Shown here piece by piece: positions 42,942 to 57,664 of a stretch of DNA of 59,715 bases (positions are counted from its first letter, which is position 1; every line of letters starts with the position of its first letter). Source of the stretch: Pleurotus ostreatus/Saccharomyces cerevisiae fusant (taxonomy: Eukaryota; Opisthokonta); the NCBI GenBank assembly GCA_024196135.1, contig JAMQCK010000120.1, forward strand, positions 1-59,715, given 5' to 3'. Under the pieces are notes generated by a model. It was not told the origin of the DNA and made no database searches. It saw only the letters and a list, made by a program, of their open reading frames with translations. The translations under genes were made by a program, and so were the position numbers.

Positions 42942-44627
42942 TCAGTGACTCTTCTCAGAGCGTCTAACAGCGTAGTTCGGAATAATCTCGCCCTTCCTGG
43001 GGATCGCCACACGAAGACAGCGGTCGCCCCACCCTGCAGCTCCCCAGCCCTCCCTGGGATTTGGGGGGTGTGAATAGTCAGAGCGAGAGCCACGACGGAT
43101 GAAAAATGGCCACTTACCTTCTGAGCCCAAGTTCCAGGGCATGCTGGATCCAGCTCGACCCCGTTGAACGCGCATCCAAGACGTCGAGCTCGCTCCCAGG
43201 AACAGGATCCGGGAATGACGTGTCCTCCGCGGCCATCTTCGCACAAAGCAAGTAAGCAAGGCGTTTATGGACGAGCCTCAGGTTCCTCTCATCGTCAAGT
43301 CCTGAAAGCATCATCTTGCCATAATCAGTTGGCGGGGGCTCTTCTCCAGCGATGGTCTTGCGTACGGTTTCGTTGACGCGGGCCTGACGCCATTGGCGGT
43401 GCCACCGAGCAGCTGGTGTTGTCTCGTTCGCCATCCTGCGCGCTAAATGCAAGGCGAATAGTGCGCGATTCAAAGGCGTCCCGGACGCCATCTCCTCCTC
43501 CGCAGTCTCTGCACTGAGGAGGGCTTGACAGGCGTGCTCCTCGATCAGATCCGCAACGGAGCTCTGCTCAGGCGGTAAGCTGTGCGCAGTGACTGGTGGC
43601 GACGAAGACGCGGCTGAGGACGATGTCGAGAAAGCGGGGGACCGAGGGTCAGAACCGCCGAAAGCGCTTGTCGTAGGACTGACTTCGTTGGTCGTCAACG
43701 AGGTCGTTGAAGTCGTCGGAGGCGTCTGGCAATTTCTCTTCACTTCAACAGCCTCGCTGGGCGCCAGGATTCCGCTCGCGCGGACGGCAGCTAGTACGTC
43801 GAAGTGTGCTCCCGGGGTTTCTCTCGACTCCTCTCTGATGCGCCCGACCTCAACGACGGTGTGCAGGCCCAGCCGCTCTGCCTCCTCCCGAATCAACCAA
43901 TTCGGCCTGCTGCAGATGTCGACGAAGGCAGGAACGAGCCATTCCTGACCCAACGCGAACTCGCGAGCAATGACGACCTTGTCGAAAGGTGACGCCCTAG
44001 GCCAGATCTCCTCGATCGCGAGGTCGCGCAGGCTGGCGATGGTCCACTTTGTCGCAAGGCGGAGGACAGAGGTCCACTCATCGACTGTATGGATGTCGCA
44101 TTTGCCGAGCGTCCTATAACTCGATTGAGAATGCGAGGGTAAGGGTAGGAACTGAGGGCGCACGTGGGGTATATAATGGACAAGAACCGCTCAAAGTCAA
44201 CGCTGGACACGCCTGGGAGCTTGATGGACGCAGTGCCTCCTTTGGGTAGGTATTCGTCGGCAAAGCTCGGCGCGTGCGTCTCGAAGAAGTAGCGGTGGAC
44301 GTTGTAGAGCGTTCCGTCGTCCAGCTGCACATGGAAGGTGTCAGTAGCTACGATGAGGTAGCCACGGAAACTCACCTCGAACTTGATATTCCCGTCCTTG
44401 AGGTAGAAGCGATGGGCCTGAGCGGTCTCGGGCGCGTCTGATCCGACAAACTCGGGCGCATTTGGTCCATCATGCTCCACCGCTGCGACACGAGGCGCAT
44501 CCTCTTCGGGAGGAACTGTGTTTGCAGAAGAGATAAACGGCGATCCCGGTACGGATGTGGCCGGCATCGACATGCTGTCGGCGCTGGCAAAGGACTGGAC
44601 GGATGGCGAGCGAGTCGGATCAGCCAT
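42942..44627 (-). CDS. BTB/POZ domain protein BTB-7
   Basis: Four exons on the minus strand: 44627-44376, 44324-44164, 44113-43118, 43053-42942; 506 residues. It starts MADPTRSPSVQSFASADSMSMPATS; exon 1 ends HRFYLKDGNIKFE. The BTB core is LDDGTLYNVHRYFFETHAP to FERFLSIIYPT. Exon 3 opens TLGKCDIHTVDEWTSVLRLATKWTIASLRDLAIEEIWPRASPFDKVVIAREFALG, then a Thr/Ser linker and ETAEEEMASGTPLNRALFALHLARRMANETTPAARWHRQWRQARV. Exon 4 gives REGWGAAGWGDRCLRVAIPRKGEIIPNYAV. Intron 1 is 51 nt and stop-free, so the uninterrupted frame hides the exon boundary. An upstream in-frame ATG (MFFFLSPF) is less likely, as paralogues start at MAD. Neighbouring copies on the same strand have the same layout. Confidence 0.89.
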
Positions 44628-44865
44628 GAAGGGTGAGAGGAAAAAAAACATGCCCGAATAGGCGCCGGCCTAGTTGCGCGCCACCATGAGGTAAGGGCGT
44701 GTTTGGGATTTCGCGTGAGCGGGCCGTAGCTCAAGAAGCGCCCTTAGTGGAAGTCTGATATGTCTGACGCCAGGTAAATGCAGAGCCTCTTTCTTGAAAG
44801 TGGCCACAAAGATGTGAACGGCGAGGAACAGTACAGAACAGAACGACTTCTATGCACTGCAACTC

Positions 44866-46484
44866 CTACATCGTGTACTTGGGCAACTCTTCGTCCCCTT
44901 TGGGGATTGCCACATATACGTTGCTGATGGATTTGCTTTTCAATCCTGGAAAGCCCGCTGCTGTCCATCCTTGTCTGCCGGCGCTTATCAGCGATAGTAC
45001 AGACAGGACGATGAGTGATAAAATTGCGCACCTTGCAAGGTCGAAGCTGATGGTCTGGCATGACCTTGTCAACGACACACTCAATTTGTCTTTTTCGGTG
45101 GCATCGGACCAGGGCACTTTGGCCCCGGTGGGTAACTTCGCGCACAGAAGGTAGGCAAGACGCTTGTGCACCACCCCCAGCGGATCCTCGACAGAACTTG
45201 ATATGCTCATATCATCGGGTGTCGCGAAAGAACCTTGTGCGCCAGCCACTTCGCGAATGATGTTGTCAACGCGGGCCTGCCTCCACTTGCGGTGACGCTG
45301 GGCAGCCGGGGACGTCTCCTTCGCCATGCGACGCGCCAGATGCGAAGCGAAGAGAGCACGATTGAGCGGCGTGTTAGGAAAGCTAGCCTCCTCTGCAAGT
45401 TCTGCGCTGCGCAGGGCGTCGTAGGCGAGCTGGTCGGCGGGGTTCAGCAGCTCTGTCGGCAAGGCGTCTGGCGTCGCTTCTAGCGGGGTCTGAGGCGCTG
45501 AAGAAGCGGGTGGCGAGGCCACGAGAGACGCTACGTCCGAGGGCGGGAGAACATCTGTCGCGGAAGCAGCGCCTGCGAGCGTGGAAGACGCCGTCGTCGA
45601 GCTTGCCTGTGGAGCATCATCGATGTTATGCGCCTCTTCATGCCCACAAAGAACCAGCATCTCGGTCGCGCGGACGGCAGCGAGGACGTCGAAGGTTGGC
45701 CCAGAGGTGCGTGCCTCTTCTCTGATCCTACCAATCTCGACAACTGTCGACAGCCCGAGCCTTTCCGCCTCCACACGATTCAGCCACTGCGGCCTCTCGC
45801 AGATGTCGACGAAGGCCGGAAGGAGCCAGTCCTTCCCGAGCTCGAACTCGCGGGCGATGACGACTTTGTCGAAGGGGGTGGCCTTGGGCTTGAGTTCCTC
45901 AAAAGCGAGGTCGCGCAGGCCGAATACGGACCATCGCGAGGCGAGACGGAGGATGGAGGTCCACTCATCGACGGTGGTAATATCAAATTTTCCGAGCGTG
46001 CTGTGATGAAGGTCAATTAAAGCAGGTAGACGGGGCGAGCGAAGCGAGCGCACGTGGGGTAGATCATCGACAGAAAACGCTCGAAGTCGACACTGCATAC
46101 GCCGGAGAGCTTAATAGGCACAGAAGCTTCGCCATCGAGGTGCTCTTCCGCGAACTTGGGCGCGTGCGTCTCAAAGAAGTATCGATGAACGTTGTAAAGA
46201 CTTCCATCTTCAAGCTGAGAACATGTTTAAGACAAGAGGTGACGGTCATCATAACAGCGGCTTACCTCGAACCTGACGTTTCCGTCTTTCAGGTAGAAAC
46301 GGTGGTTCGGGAGGATTTCGGGCTCGATACTATCGGACGTCGTCGTGATGACACGAGGCATATTGTCGGGGTGCAAGGTCGTCGAAGAAGCTACCGGAGA
46401 CGCAGGTACTGATATCGCAGGCATTGACATGCTGTCTGCGCTCGCGTAAGACTGAACAGAGGGTGAGCGATCCGAGTCGGCCAT
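44866..46484 (-). CDS. BTB/POZ domain protein BTB-8
   Basis: Four exons on the minus strand: 46484-46266, 46214-46054, 46000-45032, 44974-44866; 485 residues. It starts MADSDRSPSVQSYASADSMSMP; exon 1 ends HRFYLKDGNVRFE. Exon 2 is LEDGSLYNVHRYFFETHAP to FERFLSMIYPT. Exon 3 opens TLGKFDITTVDEWTSILRLASRWSVFGLRDLAFEELKPKATPFDKVVIAREFELG, with AELAEEASFPNTPLNRALFASHLARRMAKETSPAAQRHRKWRQARVD downstream. Exon 4 gives QGWTAAGFPG... and VYVAIPKGDEELPKYTM. Intron 3 (57 nt) is stop-free; if retained it would add the hydrophobic stretch CAILSLIVLSVLSLISAG. CACGTG (46821-46826) and AAGTTCAAC (46873-46881) lie 340-400 nt upstream. Confidence 0.88.
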
Positions 46485-47148
46485 CAATGTCACGGTCGAC
46501 ATGGGCGTTGGAAGGAAAGGCAGCATGTGGGAACAGGCGCCGACCAAGTAGCGCGCTGCCAAGCGGCAAAGGCGTGTTGGGGGATATTGCCGCTCAAGAA
46601 GCGCATTCGCAGAAGGAGCCGAGACGGCTACAAGCGCTTCGTCATCGGCAAATTCCGTTTGCAGGAATTGCGGGGTCGGTCGGGTATTTTCCCATTGCGA
46701 TGCGAAGTTAGCGTAGTGTGAAGCGAAGGCATAATTTGTTCGTCGAGCGTCAGAGATGAGGGCAATGGAAAGATGATGAAAGTGGGAGACAGGAGGCGTG
46801 AGAATTCCCTGATTTGCTTGCACGTGGATTTGGCTTTGGCATCACATGACCTTTGTTTGGTCCATCAACAGAAAGTTCAACACGGGAAGCGACTTTCTAC
46901 TCTTGAGGCGGGTAATGTCTCTCAAGTCTTGAACACCAAGACAGTTCATAAAGGTGGCTCGAAAGTCAAAGGAATTTTGGCGCGTAATCGTATGCCGAGA
47001 GCCCATCTACAGTCTACACACACTGATCCCGGCCCGGAGATGGTATGACAATTCGCAGACACGCTGCATCATTCGCATATTAGCTGCATAAGATATCTTC
47101 CCTGAAATTCCCGTAAGCGATTGCGTATAGAGGCAACTCACGTCTTGC
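46485..47148. other. Intergenic upstream of BTB-8
   Basis: An open frame continues upstream of the BTB-8 ATG to about 46823, but I see no family motif in it. It contains CACGTG (46821-46826), TCACATGA (46842-46849) and AAGTTCAAC (46873-46881). Nothing else seen. Confidence 0.45.
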
Positions 47149-48615
47149 TCACCCGTGCAACAACCTTTTCATAGTATTCACGCAGTCCGCCACCGAGTAA
47201 TGCGATCCTGAATAGGGTGTGCCCTCAACTCGCACACTCGCACTATCCACACGTTTTCAGTATCCTGTCTGCTTTCGCGAGGTCCTTGCATATTTAGGCT
47301 TTGATGTGCGAGTAGGCGTTCGGCAGTGGCCTTGCACAAGGTGCTGAGGGTATAAAACTCCCCGCAACGCACATCAACCTTAGTAGATCCTCGCACGCAC
47401 CCCAACCCGCGGCACATCCAACGTTTTTCAGCCACATCCGGCGCCAAAGACGATGCCAAACCGCAGCGTTCGACGTCTGGGTCACGAGGCGATATGCAAT
47501 CCTGAGAGCAAAGAGATGTCGGTAGAATAGGGTGTTATGGGAGTCTTTCGCGTCGAGGATGATGCGCTCTTCAGCCTGCTCTGCCGATAGCATGGTCAGA
47601 TACGCCACAGTATTGTTGACGATGCATAGCAATGGTGTGGACGAAGATAAGCCGTGGCCTTTGGCGAGCTGCCCTAGGCGGCTATGCTGTCTGTCGACGA
47701 CGAGCGGCGGTGAAGTCGCAGGCGGAGGCGGGACATCAGAGGAAGGGACGGTAATGGGTGCGGTAGATGCCGAGCCGGGTATACTTTGCGCGATCAGGAC
47801 GACGCTCGCGCGGTCCGCAGCCTCCACATCGTAAGATTCGCCAGAGCGTAGATCCTCCTTGTTGATGAGCGCAATCCCGATGACCGTGCGCAAAACAAAT
47901 CACTGCGCATCTTCGAACCCAAGGGCCTCGGACGACCTGCATAGGGCGACGAAAGCGCGCACGAGCCATGCCTCTCCGAGCCTGAACTCGCGCGCGACGA
48001 CGACTTTGTCGACAGGGGAGGGTCCCAGAGCCTGTATCTCGCGGATAGTAACGTTGCGAAGACTAGTCACGGACAGCCTCGTCGCAAGGCAAAGGATGGA
48101 GGTCAACGCATCGACCGTGCGGATGTCGCATATGCCGAGTTCGTTGTAGATGTCTTAAACGAGGAGGGACTGAAGCACGACTTTGAGGCGCACCTGGGAT
48201 ATATGATGGACAGGAATCACTGAAGGTCAACGCTCGAAACATCCTGGACCTCGAGAGTGTCCACCTGCTCGCCGCGGAGGTACTTCTCTGCAAAAAGAGG
48301 CGCATGGCGTTCGAAGAAGTAGCGATGAACGTTGTAGAGCGTGCCGTCGTCAAGCTGAGTGGTTGACATACATACATGATCAGATGTAGAGAAAAGCAGA
48401 AGCTAGCGAAGACGACACACCTCGAGCTTAAGTGTGCCATCGTCTAGGTAAAACCTATGAAATAGCACGGGAATCGCAGTATCCTCGTGCTCTATCCGAG
48501 GTGCAGCACATTCCGAGACGGGCGATTCAGGCGTCGAAGTCAAAGCAGCGGAAACATCGACGCGGCTATCGAACGACTGCTCAGACGGCGAACATGGCGT
48601 GTTCAAATCACCCAT
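47149..48615 (-). pseudogene. BTB-9 pseudogene (BTB/POZ family)
   Basis: Homology runs from the ATG at 48615 to a TGA at 47151-47149, with at least five lesions. Exon 1 (48615-48421) reads MGDLNTPCSPSEQSF... to HRFYLDDGTLKLE. Exon 2 (48354-48194) reads LDDGTLYNVHRYFFERHAP but has an in-frame TGA at 48219-48217, where relatives have Arg before FLSIIYP; CGA to TGA would explain it. The exon 3 acceptor reads CAA where relatives have (C)AG. Exon 3 (ELGICDIRTVDALTS...) has a second in-frame TGA at 47902-47900, after GFEDAQ. The frame shifts near 47370-47400 (to VDVRCGEFYTLSTLCKA) and again near 47200 (to YSVADCVNTMKRLL). Closest to BTB-11 and BTB-14. The lesions are described only. Confidence 0.85.
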
Positions 48616-48898
48616 AGATGAGATTCAAGAGCAAGTAGCTCTTCCGGACGCACTATACTGATCCCGCGTCACAGGGTTGACGCGTGTAAGTCGCGTAGCC
48701 GGGAGGAGGTTGAGCAAGAACAAGCAAACGATTTCATAAGCGGCACACATCACAATTGCGCGACAGACAAGTGGGATCGGCATCGAGCTTGACGCTCGCG
48801 TACCTATTCCCCCTTCTCCCTACCAAAGCGCCCAACGCGAAACATCCGACAACATGGCCACCGCGTCTTCGAGAGCGGTGTCGCACCCCGTCGCGATC

Positions 48899-49907
48899 TC
48901 AAAAAACTTCGACCAGGTCGGGGCGGGTCCACATTAAATGAGTATCGTCGTTGACAGCCGCGATGTCAGCATTGCTGTCCGGCGTAGTGGGCTGCGTCGT
49001 GCGCTCTCCATAGACCGGAGGGAAATTACGCAAAGGTATAGGCCTTCCGCCCCCGTACCTATCCGAAGGCGCGGTAGGGTCGATAGCGAATACTTCGCTT
49101 GCGAGTACCGCCTCGTCGATGTCGTAGGGTTTCCCCTGGGCAGCAGCCCGGCGCGCCGCCTTCCCAATACGACGAATCTCGCCAACCGTGCGCCATCCAA
49201 GACGTGCGGCTTCTACGTCGTCAATCCACTCAGGAGCGCCGCAGAGGGCTACCAAAGAAGGTACCACCCATCCATTCCCGAGGTGAAACTCGCGTGCGAG
49301 GGTAATCCTGTCGACGGGAGTTGATTCAACATCGATGTTGCGAAGAGCCTGATAGCGAAGGCCAATCATATGCCACTTGGTCCCGAGGCGAAGGGCAGAC
49401 GTCCATTCGTCGACCGTACTCAGACCGCATGCGCCGCGGTAACTGGGAGTGATGAGCCATTTTCGAAGGAAACAGGAGGTCGTTTGCATTCGATACGCAC
49501 GATGGATAGATCAAGGACAGAAAGCGGTCGAAGTCGAGGCTAGTGACACCGTAGATGCGTACTGGTTCTCCCTCGTCGTCCGAATTGCTCAGGTGATCGC
49601 AAGCGAATTCTGGGTAGTGCCTCTTGAGTAAAGAGCGGTGAACCTTGTACAAAGTGCCGTCTTCCGTCTAGACGACGCAAATCGGCGGAGAGTTATGTGA
49701 TGATGAGAATAAAGAGCTCACCACGAAGCTGATATTTCCATCTGGCAGGTAAAATCGAGAGCTCGCACGCTTTGGTGTAAAGGCGGCTCCTGCGGGTGCT
49801 GCATCACTGAACACCGTTTGGACTCTTCCGAAGGAGCTATATTCACCACAGGGCGGAGGCGCCGACCCGTATTGACTTGAATAGAATCCTTGCCAGGTCG
49901 TGGCCAT
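48899..49907 (-). CDS. Short BTB/POZ domain protein BTB-10
   Basis: Three exons on the minus strand: 49907-49722, 49667-49501, 49442-48899; 298 residues. Exon 1 (MATTWQGFYSSQYGS...) lacks the SPSVQSF tag but ends RFYLPDGNISFV. Exon 2 is TEDGTLYKVHRSLLKRHYP to FDRFLSLIYPS. Exon 3 opens YRGACGLSTVDEWTSALRLGTKWHMIGLRYQALRNIDVESTPVDRITLAREFHLGNGWVVPSLVALC. It ends soon after the BTB-associated helices, with a short acidic tail and no WRR-block or fourth exon. All joins are in frame, so it looks like an intact short form rather than debris. It is clearly diverged from its neighbours and may be an older lineage. Confidence 0.82.
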
Positions 49908-50552
49908 ATTGATGTCGAGGGTCGAACGAAGCCTGTTCTGTTGCTGTAGAACCTGGAAGCGTGAGAACTGTTACGGTCACTGTCACCTATCCTGCCACGC
50001 GGGATCCCGAGCCTGAAATTTTGGAGCCCAACGCCGGGTGACAGGACTCTCTCAGATTCCGCGGACGTCTACCTGGAGTTCAGATTCATTTCCAATGTAT
50101 AGATGACAAGTAGCGAAAGACTGACCTGTTGCCAATCTAACTGAAGCGTAACGTGCCATGCCAGTAGTCAAGCACAATCCTCGATCAGCGAAGACAACGA
50201 GGGAAGACGAAGTTCCTTACGACTGGGTGCATTGCCCAGTATAGACGCACGCCGAAGGGCAGATTCGCGGGGCGTGCCCCTAGAAGTTCTGGAAGCAATG
50301 ACGCACCTATGAACATGTGCAGGACTTGCGCCAGCTTCCGGAGAGGTGCACAACTCCTACCCGTCAATTGCTCGAATCAGAGAAAGGATACATGAGATGT
50401 GGTTGTACTCTATACTCAGCGACCACCTACAAACCATTCGCGACTTGGCAATGGAATGTTAATTCGTATGCACGCAACATCGTCAGCTCCCTGGCTCCAT
50501 GAAAACCCCTCCCTGGGTCGCGGGTCAGATGATACACACGACTTCAGCGAGT
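49908..50552. other. Intergenic between BTB-10 and the BTB-11 pseudogene
   Basis: No gene recognised. Short hydrophilic open frames only. Confidence 0.45.
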
Positions 50553-52037
50553 TTATGCTTGCCTGATCAACAGTTTCTTGATATCCGCCACACAGTCCGC
50601 TACTGAGTACTGCGAATGGTAGTTCCCGGGATCATGGACTTGCACGTTCAACACATCGCCTGTTTCCCGCCTTTCGACAAAATTGTCCCGCGTGAACAGG
50701 TCCAGGCGTGCGAGTATAAGTCTCGTAATGGCCCGGCACACACTGGAGTAGGCATTCTCTTCTCCGATACGTACATCGACTTCCATGACCCCATAGACGG
50801 TTTCGTTGCGACTAGCCGCATAGCCGCCCGCCTTCAGCCACATGTGGCGCCAGTAGCGGTGGCGAATTGCGGCGTTAGATGTCTCGATAACAAGGCGCCG
50901 TGCAATCCTCAAAGCTAGGAGGTCTCTTGATATACTCCAGAGTGATCCCGTTGTCTTATGAGCAGACGCTCCTCCGCATGGTCCGACGCTAGAATCGTAA
51001 GGTATGCCAGGTTGTCGTTGGCATCGGAAGGCAGGTGAGTTTCCGGATAGGTGAGATGACCATGTTCAAGCACTGGCCTGTAATCCAGTTCGTAGCTATC
51101 GACGGGCGTTGGAACCACCATGGAGGTAGGCAGGATACCGAAAGTCGGGATGGCGACGGGGCTAGCGGGTGCCAACTCAGATGCAGGACGCGGACAGGGA
51201 GCATTTACGCTCAGCGAATGCAGGACGTCGCTAGCACGAATGGCAGTCTCTACGGCGTAGGAATCGCCAGAGCGCAAGTACAGCTCTTTGATGCGCGCGA
51301 TCTCGATAGCGGTGCGAAATCCAAGCGGCTCAGCGTCTTCGAACCCGAGAGGCTCCATGGACTTGCATAAAGTGACGAAGGCGGGCACTAGCCAGGCCTC
51401 TCCCAGACCGAACTCGCGTGCGGTGAGGATCGTGGCGATCGGCGTGGGCCGCAATGTCTCGATCTCGTGGACGGCGACGTCGCGCAGACTGGTCACGGAC
51501 CACTTAGAAGCAAGTCGGAGGACGGAAGACCACTCGTCGACGGTACGAACGTCGCATACGCCGAGGTCGCTGGCGAAAGGTCAGTCGATGAGTAATCTGG
51601 CAGGATCTCAAGGCGCGCCTGGGGTATATGATGGACAGGAAGCGCTGGAAGTCGACGCTCGAGACGTCATGGACCTAGATGATGTCCGGTGTCTCGCCAC
51701 AGAGGTACTGCTCTGCGAAGCGAGGTGCGTGGCGCACGAAGAAGTGACGATGGACATGATAGAACGTGCCATCGTCAAGCTGAAGAAAGCGAGATGAGCA
51801 GGGAACGACATCAAGCAGCAGTGACCGTACCTTGAGCTTCAGGCTCCGAACATCCAGGTAGAAGCGATGAGACTGCGCGGCGACATCGGTCGCCTCGTGC
51901 ATTGCACGAGCCGCAGCGTCGTCGGTGGTCGGCGACATAGCTGGAGATCCCGGTGTCGAGGTGAATGCAATCGAGACGGTGTCGGCACTGGCAAAAGACT
52001 GCACAGACGGCGAGCGCGGCGTCTCCATGTTGGTCAT
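50553..52037 (-). pseudogene. BTB-11 pseudogene (BTB/POZ family)
   Basis: Homologous exons on the minus strand: exon 1 52037-51831 (MTNMETPRSPSVQSFASADTVS...), exon 2 51779-51619, exon 3 from 51569 to the stop at 50553. Three lesions are seen. There is an in-frame TAG at 51677-51675 where BTB-14 has Leu (DILEIHDVSS versus DII-stop-VHDVSS). The exon 2 donor is GC instead of the GT found in relatives. A frameshift near 50930-50940 moves the frame from RDHSGVYQ to LLALRIARRLVIETSNAAIRHRYWRHMW. Exon 1 is otherwise the same length as in BTB-14 (207 nt) and close in sequence. It is less decayed than BTB-9. The C-terminal end (VLNVQVHDP...YSVADCVADIKKLLIRQA) defines a subfamily different from BTB-4 to BTB-8. 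Confidence 0.82.
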
Positions 52038-55457
<3,420 letters not shown>

Positions 55458-56320
55458 CGGTGTAGAGGAGGAAGGGATAACGGGAATGGGGGCGTCCGTT
55501 CGGTGGTAAGCGTAAATGTACTGTCCAGAGGCTTGTATAGTGTATCATACTCATTCAGCTTATTGCGAGGCGTTGTCTCGTCTTTTGCTTCTCAAAATTC
55601 GATCTTACTCAGCCCGCCGCATCACTTCTCAAGTCGTGTCCATGCTGGCCTGGCCATGGTTGCCGTTGTAGGTCCACCACGTGTGCTTGGAAAGGGGCAA
55701 TCGCGAAACGTCACCCGCCGTCACACCGCTTGTCCTCGACCATCATCTGACTTCCGTCGACCTGTCTGTTGCTTTCTCCACTTCGGCAGATGTCTTGCGT
55801 GAACAAAGCCTTTGACTCTCGATGGGAATAGCGACGCCCACGTATCTATGACCGGCCGGATCTCTCGTGGACTATCACAACGCGAGGCGCTACCAGCGAC
55901 TAACTCCCTTGTTACATACCATTCGGGGAACACTTGCGACGCCTAGATCGCAGCGTGGGTCACATCGTGCTCTTCATATGGGAAGTCTTGCTCTAGTCTA
56001 GCCACCCGGATCTCCTCCTGCTGGTCGATGCTCAGGGAGCCGACGATCCAAGGATTGGCAGGTCGCCTGCGATCCAATGACGACTGCTTTGCGTCCGTCG
56101 CCGAAGACTTGGCTCTTTATACGAGGGTAGCCATTGATAGCTCCGCGCCGCATGAGACCGATGGCGGGCCAGAGTAGTGATCTGGCACATTCAAGTTGTG
56201 ATGATGCCTGTTTGCCTCCCTAACACGTACGTGATGTCGACTCGCATATAAAACAGTTGCTGGCGATGGGAGGTAGTATAGCTGCTGCCCCATCATCTCG
56301 ACTTTGACGCTGACACGACC
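55458..56320. other. Intergenic between the kinase gene and BTB-12
   Basis: No gene recognised. One CACGTG near 55678. Nothing else stands out. Confidence 0.45.
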
Positions 56321-57133
56321 ATGGCCTCGTCCAACGCATCGTCTTCCTCTGCGCCTCGCACTAGCCCTCGATTTATGTTAGCGGATGGGACTGTACGATT
56401 CCAGGTGCGTGCTGAACCCCAAGTGTGCCAACGTTCCCTCACATCGTTCCCTAGTTGGACGACGGCACTCTTTACTGTGTTCATCGCCACTTCTTCCAGC
56501 AGCACTCGCCGACGTTCGCTGCTCAGTATCTGTCTGGCAGCCAAGATGAAGTGGTACACCTGAACGATGTATCTGCTGTCGACTTTGATCGCTTCTTGTC
56601 CCTGTTCTACCCGACGTACGTCGCGCATCGTCGTGCAAGCCACATTTCGCTGATGCTTTCGTAGTCGCGTTGGGAAGTGCGACATACAGTCTGCTGAAGA
56701 ATGGGGCTCCATCCTCCGCCTGGCCAGCCGCTGGTCATTCCCCGATCTCCGCGAGCTCGCCATTCAAGAGCTCGAGACCATCGCCAGCCCGGTTGAGAAG
56801 ATCGCACTCGCGCGCGAATGCCACGTTCCGCAATGGCCTCTGGACGCCTACGCCAACGTCTGCACACGCACGCGCTGCCTTAGCGCGGACGAGGCTGAGG
56901 CGCTTGGCTCGGTGGCGGCGCACGCCGTACGCGGCATCCGCGCGGAGATTGAGAACGCGACGGAGCTAAGCGCCCGTCTGATGGTCGAAGATCTCGTCAT
57001 CCGCGCAGGCCTTGTCCTCGCGCAGCACGCTGAAGAGCAGGAGACCACTCGATTTACGCGCGTGCCGGGCCAGGCTGCGTATACCCCTTACGCAGGCGAT
57101 GCTGGCCGCTCTGCGAGTATCCCGGTGATGTAA
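56321..57133 (+). CDS. Short BTB/POZ domain protein BTB-12
   Basis: Three exons: 56321-56404, 56455-56615, 56665-57133; 237 residues, the shortest intact copy. Exon 1 is only 28 residues (MASSNASSSSAPRTSPRFML...) and lacks the SPSVQSF tag, keeping just the pre-BTB strand (RFMLADGTVRFQ). Exon 2 (161 nt) is LDDGTLYCVHRHFFQQHSP to FDRFLSLFYPT. Exon 3 opens RVGKCDIQSAEEWGSILRLASRWSFPDLRELAIQELETIASPVEKIALARECHVP, then a helical stretch and a short tail. No linker, WRR-block or exon 4. It resembles a minimal version of the family: the BTB fold plus the adjoining helices. Joins are in frame and no lesion is seen. Confidence 0.86.
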
Positions 57134-57664
57134 TTCCCGGATGAACATGCTTATGGATACGTGACTTACTCTGCTGGCGAGTTGTAATTTTATTTCACGA
57201 TTTATCTATGGTCCCGTATGGGCTTTCCGAGTGTCTGTAAAGTGGGACGGTCGAAGAGGCTGGCTATGCAATTGCATCTATCGCTTTTCCTCGTCTAGTC
57301 TAGGACACTGCGCGCGACCGCCATCGTGATCATATCGTTGCCTGTTTGGAATCCTACCGCGCAGTTATTCCAGTGGACGTAAGGTGAGCTATAGCAACAC
57401 GAGTATGATGAGCGGTGACGGTCATCTGTTCCTCTCAGGATGCCTCTTGCAGAAATAAAATGGCTACTTTGAGGTTAGCTAGTTGCCTGCGTACGTCTCA
57501 AGCTTGCCAGAACTGACGTCCATGCATCTAATCCGAGCCACCAGAAGTTCATGACCTGTCGCGGATGCTGAACAAACCTTGATCTCGTCCTTTGGCTAGG
57601 CTGGGAAGTGTGTAGATAAAGGGAACTGCTCTGGGACCTCCGACGACGGCTACTTCCCTTTCCT
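57134..57664. other. Intergenic between BTB-12 and BTB-13
   Basis: No gene or repeat recognised. Confidence 0.45.

Noticed and set aside
44975..45031. A transmembrane helix near the BTB-8 C-terminus (also BTB-6 at 40628-40681)
   Set aside because: The hydrophobic stretch is the in-frame translation of intron 3; splice sites and phase match the other copies, so the normal protein should be soluble. The retention idea is kept only as a low-interest finding.
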